Shown here piece after piece: positions 5,938-7,541 of a stretch of DNA of 7,541 bases. The notes beneath the pieces are model-generated. The model saw only the letters and a list, made by a program, of their open reading frames with translations. It ran no database searches and was not told the DNA's origin. This DNA is from Spirosomataceae bacterium. Its GTDB lineage: Bacteria; Bacteroidota; Bacteroidia; Cytophagales; Spirosomataceae. The position numbers were made by a program, and so were the translations under genes. The stretch's first letter is position 1. Each line of letters starts with the position of its first letter. The DNA is taken from NCBI GenBank assembly GCA_025455795.1, contig JALOLW010000272.1, positions 1-7,541 of the forward strand, read 5' to 3'.

Positions 5938-6492
5938 ATGAATACTGAGCCACAAGCAACTATCGCCAACGACGAAGACCACACCACAGTAGCCACCGAA
6001 ACAACTACCCCAGAAGTGGAGTCACAGGAAGCCGTCGAAGTCTCCGAAACCGATAAACTCTACATCGAAGTAGCCGAACTGAAAGACAAATACCTGCGCT
6101 TATATGCTGATTTTGAGAACTTTCGTCGCCGTACAGCCAAAGAAAAGCTGGATATTATCTCTACTGCCAACGAAGATTTGATGAAGGCCGTCCTGCCCGT
6201 TTTGGACGATTTCGAGCGGGCCATGGGTTCGTTTGAAACCGTCACCGAAATCGAACCACTCAAAGAAGGCGTAGGATTGATTTATCATAAATTTTCTAAA
6301 ACGCTCGAACAAAAAGGACTCAAACCGATGCTGTCAAAAGGCGAAAGTTTTGATGCTGATTTGCACGAGTCCATCGCGCAGTTTCCCGCCCCCTCCGAAG
6401 ACCTCAAAAACAAAGTCATAGACGAAGTAGAAAAGGGCTATTTGCTCAACGAAAAAGTAATCCGCTACGCCAAAGTAGTCGTAGGAAGCTAA
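5938..6492 (+). CDS. grpE: GrpE, nucleotide-exchange factor for DnaK
   Basis: The 184-residue product is GrpE, the dimeric cytoplasmic factor that releases ADP from DnaK and so drives the Hsp70 cycle; its long helix acts as a heat sensor. Residues 1-38 are acidic, Thr/Glu-rich and probably disordered. Residues 39-72 (LYIEVAELKDKYLRLYADFENFRRRTAKEK) are the end of the long dimer helix with the family's YLR-x-x-ADFENFRRR signature. LPVLDDFERAM (86-96) and the stretch from EGVGLIYHKF follow. The C-terminal beta domain is seen in GESFDADLHESIAQ (135-148) and GYLLNEKVIRYAKVVV (167-182), which make the DnaK contact. The ATG at 5938 is chosen because the open frame upstream has no family match and would include the likely promoter. 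Length is normal. dnaJ follows after 21 bases, so the two form a heat-shock operon; dnaK is not in the window. Confidence 0.96.
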   Translation: MNTEPQATIANDEDHTTVATETTTPEVESQEAVEVSETDKLYIEVAELKDKYLRLYADFENFRRRTAKEKLDIISTANEDLMKAVLPVLDDFERAMGSFETVTEIEPLKEGVGLIYHKFSKTLEQKGLKPMLSKGESFDADLHESIAQFPAPSEDLKNKVIDEVEKGYLLNEKVIRYAKVVVGS

Positions 6493-6513
6493 GAAATCAC
6501 AAATTGACAAACA

Positions 6514-7541
6514 ATGTCACAGAAAAGAGATTTTTATGAAATTTTGGGGGTCGGTAAGTCGGCCACCGAAGATGAAATCAAGAAGGCGTATCGGCAGATG
6601 GCCATCAAGTATCACCCTGACAAAAACCCTGGAGATGCTACCGCCGAAGAAAAATTTAAAGAAGCTGCTGAGGCGTACAGTGTATTGAGCGATGCCCAAA
6701 AGCGCGCCCAGTACGACCGATTTGGTCACGCAGGCATGGGGGGTGCAGGTGGTTTTGGCGGAGCGCAAGGCTTCGACATGAACGATATTTTCTCGCAGTT
6801 TGGTGATATTTTTGGCGATTCTTCTCCCTTCGGCGATATTTTTGGAAGAAGCGGTGGCGGTAGCGGCCGTCGGGTACGGCGCGGGTCAGACCTGCGTATC
6901 AAGCTCAAACTCAACCTTCAAGAAGTAGCAGAGGGCGTTGAAAAGAAAATCAAAGTAAAACGCCACGTCAGTTGTAACACCTGCGGTGGCAACGGTGCCA
7001 AAAACGGTACCGCGCTCAAAACTTGTCATACGTGCAACGGAACTGGCCAAACACGCAAAGTGGTGCAAACCATGCTTGGTCAGATGGTCTCGACTAACAC
7101 CTGCCCCACTTGTAACGGTGAGGGCAAAATCATCAGCGACCGCTGTGACGTTTGTGCGGGAGAGGGACGCTTGCTCGAAGACGACCTCATCTCTATCAAA
7201 GTGCCTGGCGGCGTAGCCGAAGGAATGCAGCTTTCGATGTCGGGCAAAGGCAACGTACCCCCACGCGGAGGCGTAGCGGGTGACTTGCTCATTTTGGTCG
7301 AAGAAGAAGAACACGAACTTCTCAAACGCGACGGCAACAACTTAGTCTTTGACTTGTACCTCAATTTTGCCGACGCCGCCCTCGGTACCAATATCGAAGT
7401 GCCTACCCTCGACGGCAAAGCCCGCGTACCCATCGAAGCAGGAACGCAGAGTGGCAAGATTTTGAGACTCAAAGGCAAGGGTATCAAGGAGTTGAACGGC
7501 TACGGACGTGGCGACCAACTCGTGCATGTCAATGTCTGGAC
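6514..7541 (+). CDS. dnaJ: DnaJ (Hsp40) co-chaperone, 3' end outside the window
   Basis: The open frame runs from the ATG at 6514 to the window edge without a stop (342 codons seen, about 370-390 expected). DnaJ delivers unfolded proteins to DnaK and stimulates its ATPase. The J domain covers residues 5-70, with the HPD motif at H34-P35-D36 in KYHPDKNPGD. A Gly/Phe-rich linker follows (about 75-125; FSQFGDIFG and SPFGDIFG repeat a DIFG unit). Next comes the C-terminal substrate domain with four intact zinc motifs CxxCxGxG: C154/C157, C171/C174, C197/C200 and C211/C214, binding two zinc ions. Then LEDDLISIKVPGGVAEGMQLSMSGKG-type strands begin (written here across about 219-244). All key residues are present, so it is a complete type I DnaJ rather than CbpA. 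It lies 21 bases after grpE and is probably cotranscribed with it. Confidence 0.96.
   Translation, partial: MSQKRDFYEILGVGKSATEDEIKKAYRQMAIKYHPDKNPGDATAEEKFKEAAEAYSVLSDAQKRAQYDRFGHAGMGGAGGFGGAQGFDMNDIFSQFGDIFGDSSPFGDIFGRSGGGSGRRVRRGSDLRIKLKLNLQEVAEGVEKKIKVKRHVSCNTCGGNGAKNGTALKTCHTCNGTGQTRKVVQTMLGQMVSTNTCPTCNGEGKIISDRCDVCAGEGRLLEDDLISIKVPGGVAEGMQLSMSGKGNVPPRGGVAGDLLILVEEEEHELLKRDGNNLVFDLYLNFADAALGTNIEVPTLDGKARVPIEAGTQSGKILRLKGKGIKELNGYGRGDQLVHVNVW

Noticed and set aside
6886..7527. Minus-strand and alternative-frame open frames across dnaJ
   Set aside because: They overlap a continuous DnaJ frame with all four zinc motifs and have no features of their own.

Overview
The window looks like a chromosomal segment of a Bacteroidota bacterium, most likely of the order Cytophagales (a Runella- or Spirosoma-like relative). 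The pointers are a GldF-type gliding-motility ABC permease, a DUF4199 membrane protein, an Rpn-like remnant with a run of Gly-x-x-x tetrads, A-rich translation starts without clear Shine-Dalgarno sequences, and moderate GC content. The genus is inference. All genes I can support lie on the + strand, and no RNA gene, CRISPR array, prophage or intact insertion sequence is visible.

Layout. Positions 19-1740 hold recJ, a single-strand DNA exonuclease. Five bases later comes lptB, the ATPase of the lipopolysaccharide exporter. As written here it is broken: a deletion of roughly 118-121 bases removes the Walker A loop and shifts the frame. A small membrane-anchored TPR protein (2365-2820) follows closely. 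An intergenic stretch with a perfect 15-bp inverted repeat leads to a four-helix DUF4199 protein (2930-3448). A second repeat-rich spacer (3449-3564) precedes gldF, whose real start is probably the GTG at 3565 rather than the upstream ATG. gldF overlaps a glycerate kinase gene by one base. That gene overlaps by 8 bases a 101-codon ORF that looks like an internally deleted Rpn/PD-(D/E)XK nuclease family gene. A strong intrinsic terminator (5761-5793) closes this block.

The last block is the heat-shock pair grpE (5938-6492) and dnaJ (6514 to the window edge, incomplete). They encode the nucleotide-exchange factor and the J-domain co-chaperone of DnaK. The spacer before grpE has a sequence that fits the sigma-54 -24/-12 pattern and an upstream direct repeat.

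Most of the window is ordinary housekeeping DNA, and I do not see a new multi-gene system. The points worth a second look are the lesion in lptB, the Rpn-like remnant, the gldF start built on a 9-base tandem repeat, the lack of gldG directly after gldF, and the possible sigma-54 control of grpE-dnaJ.
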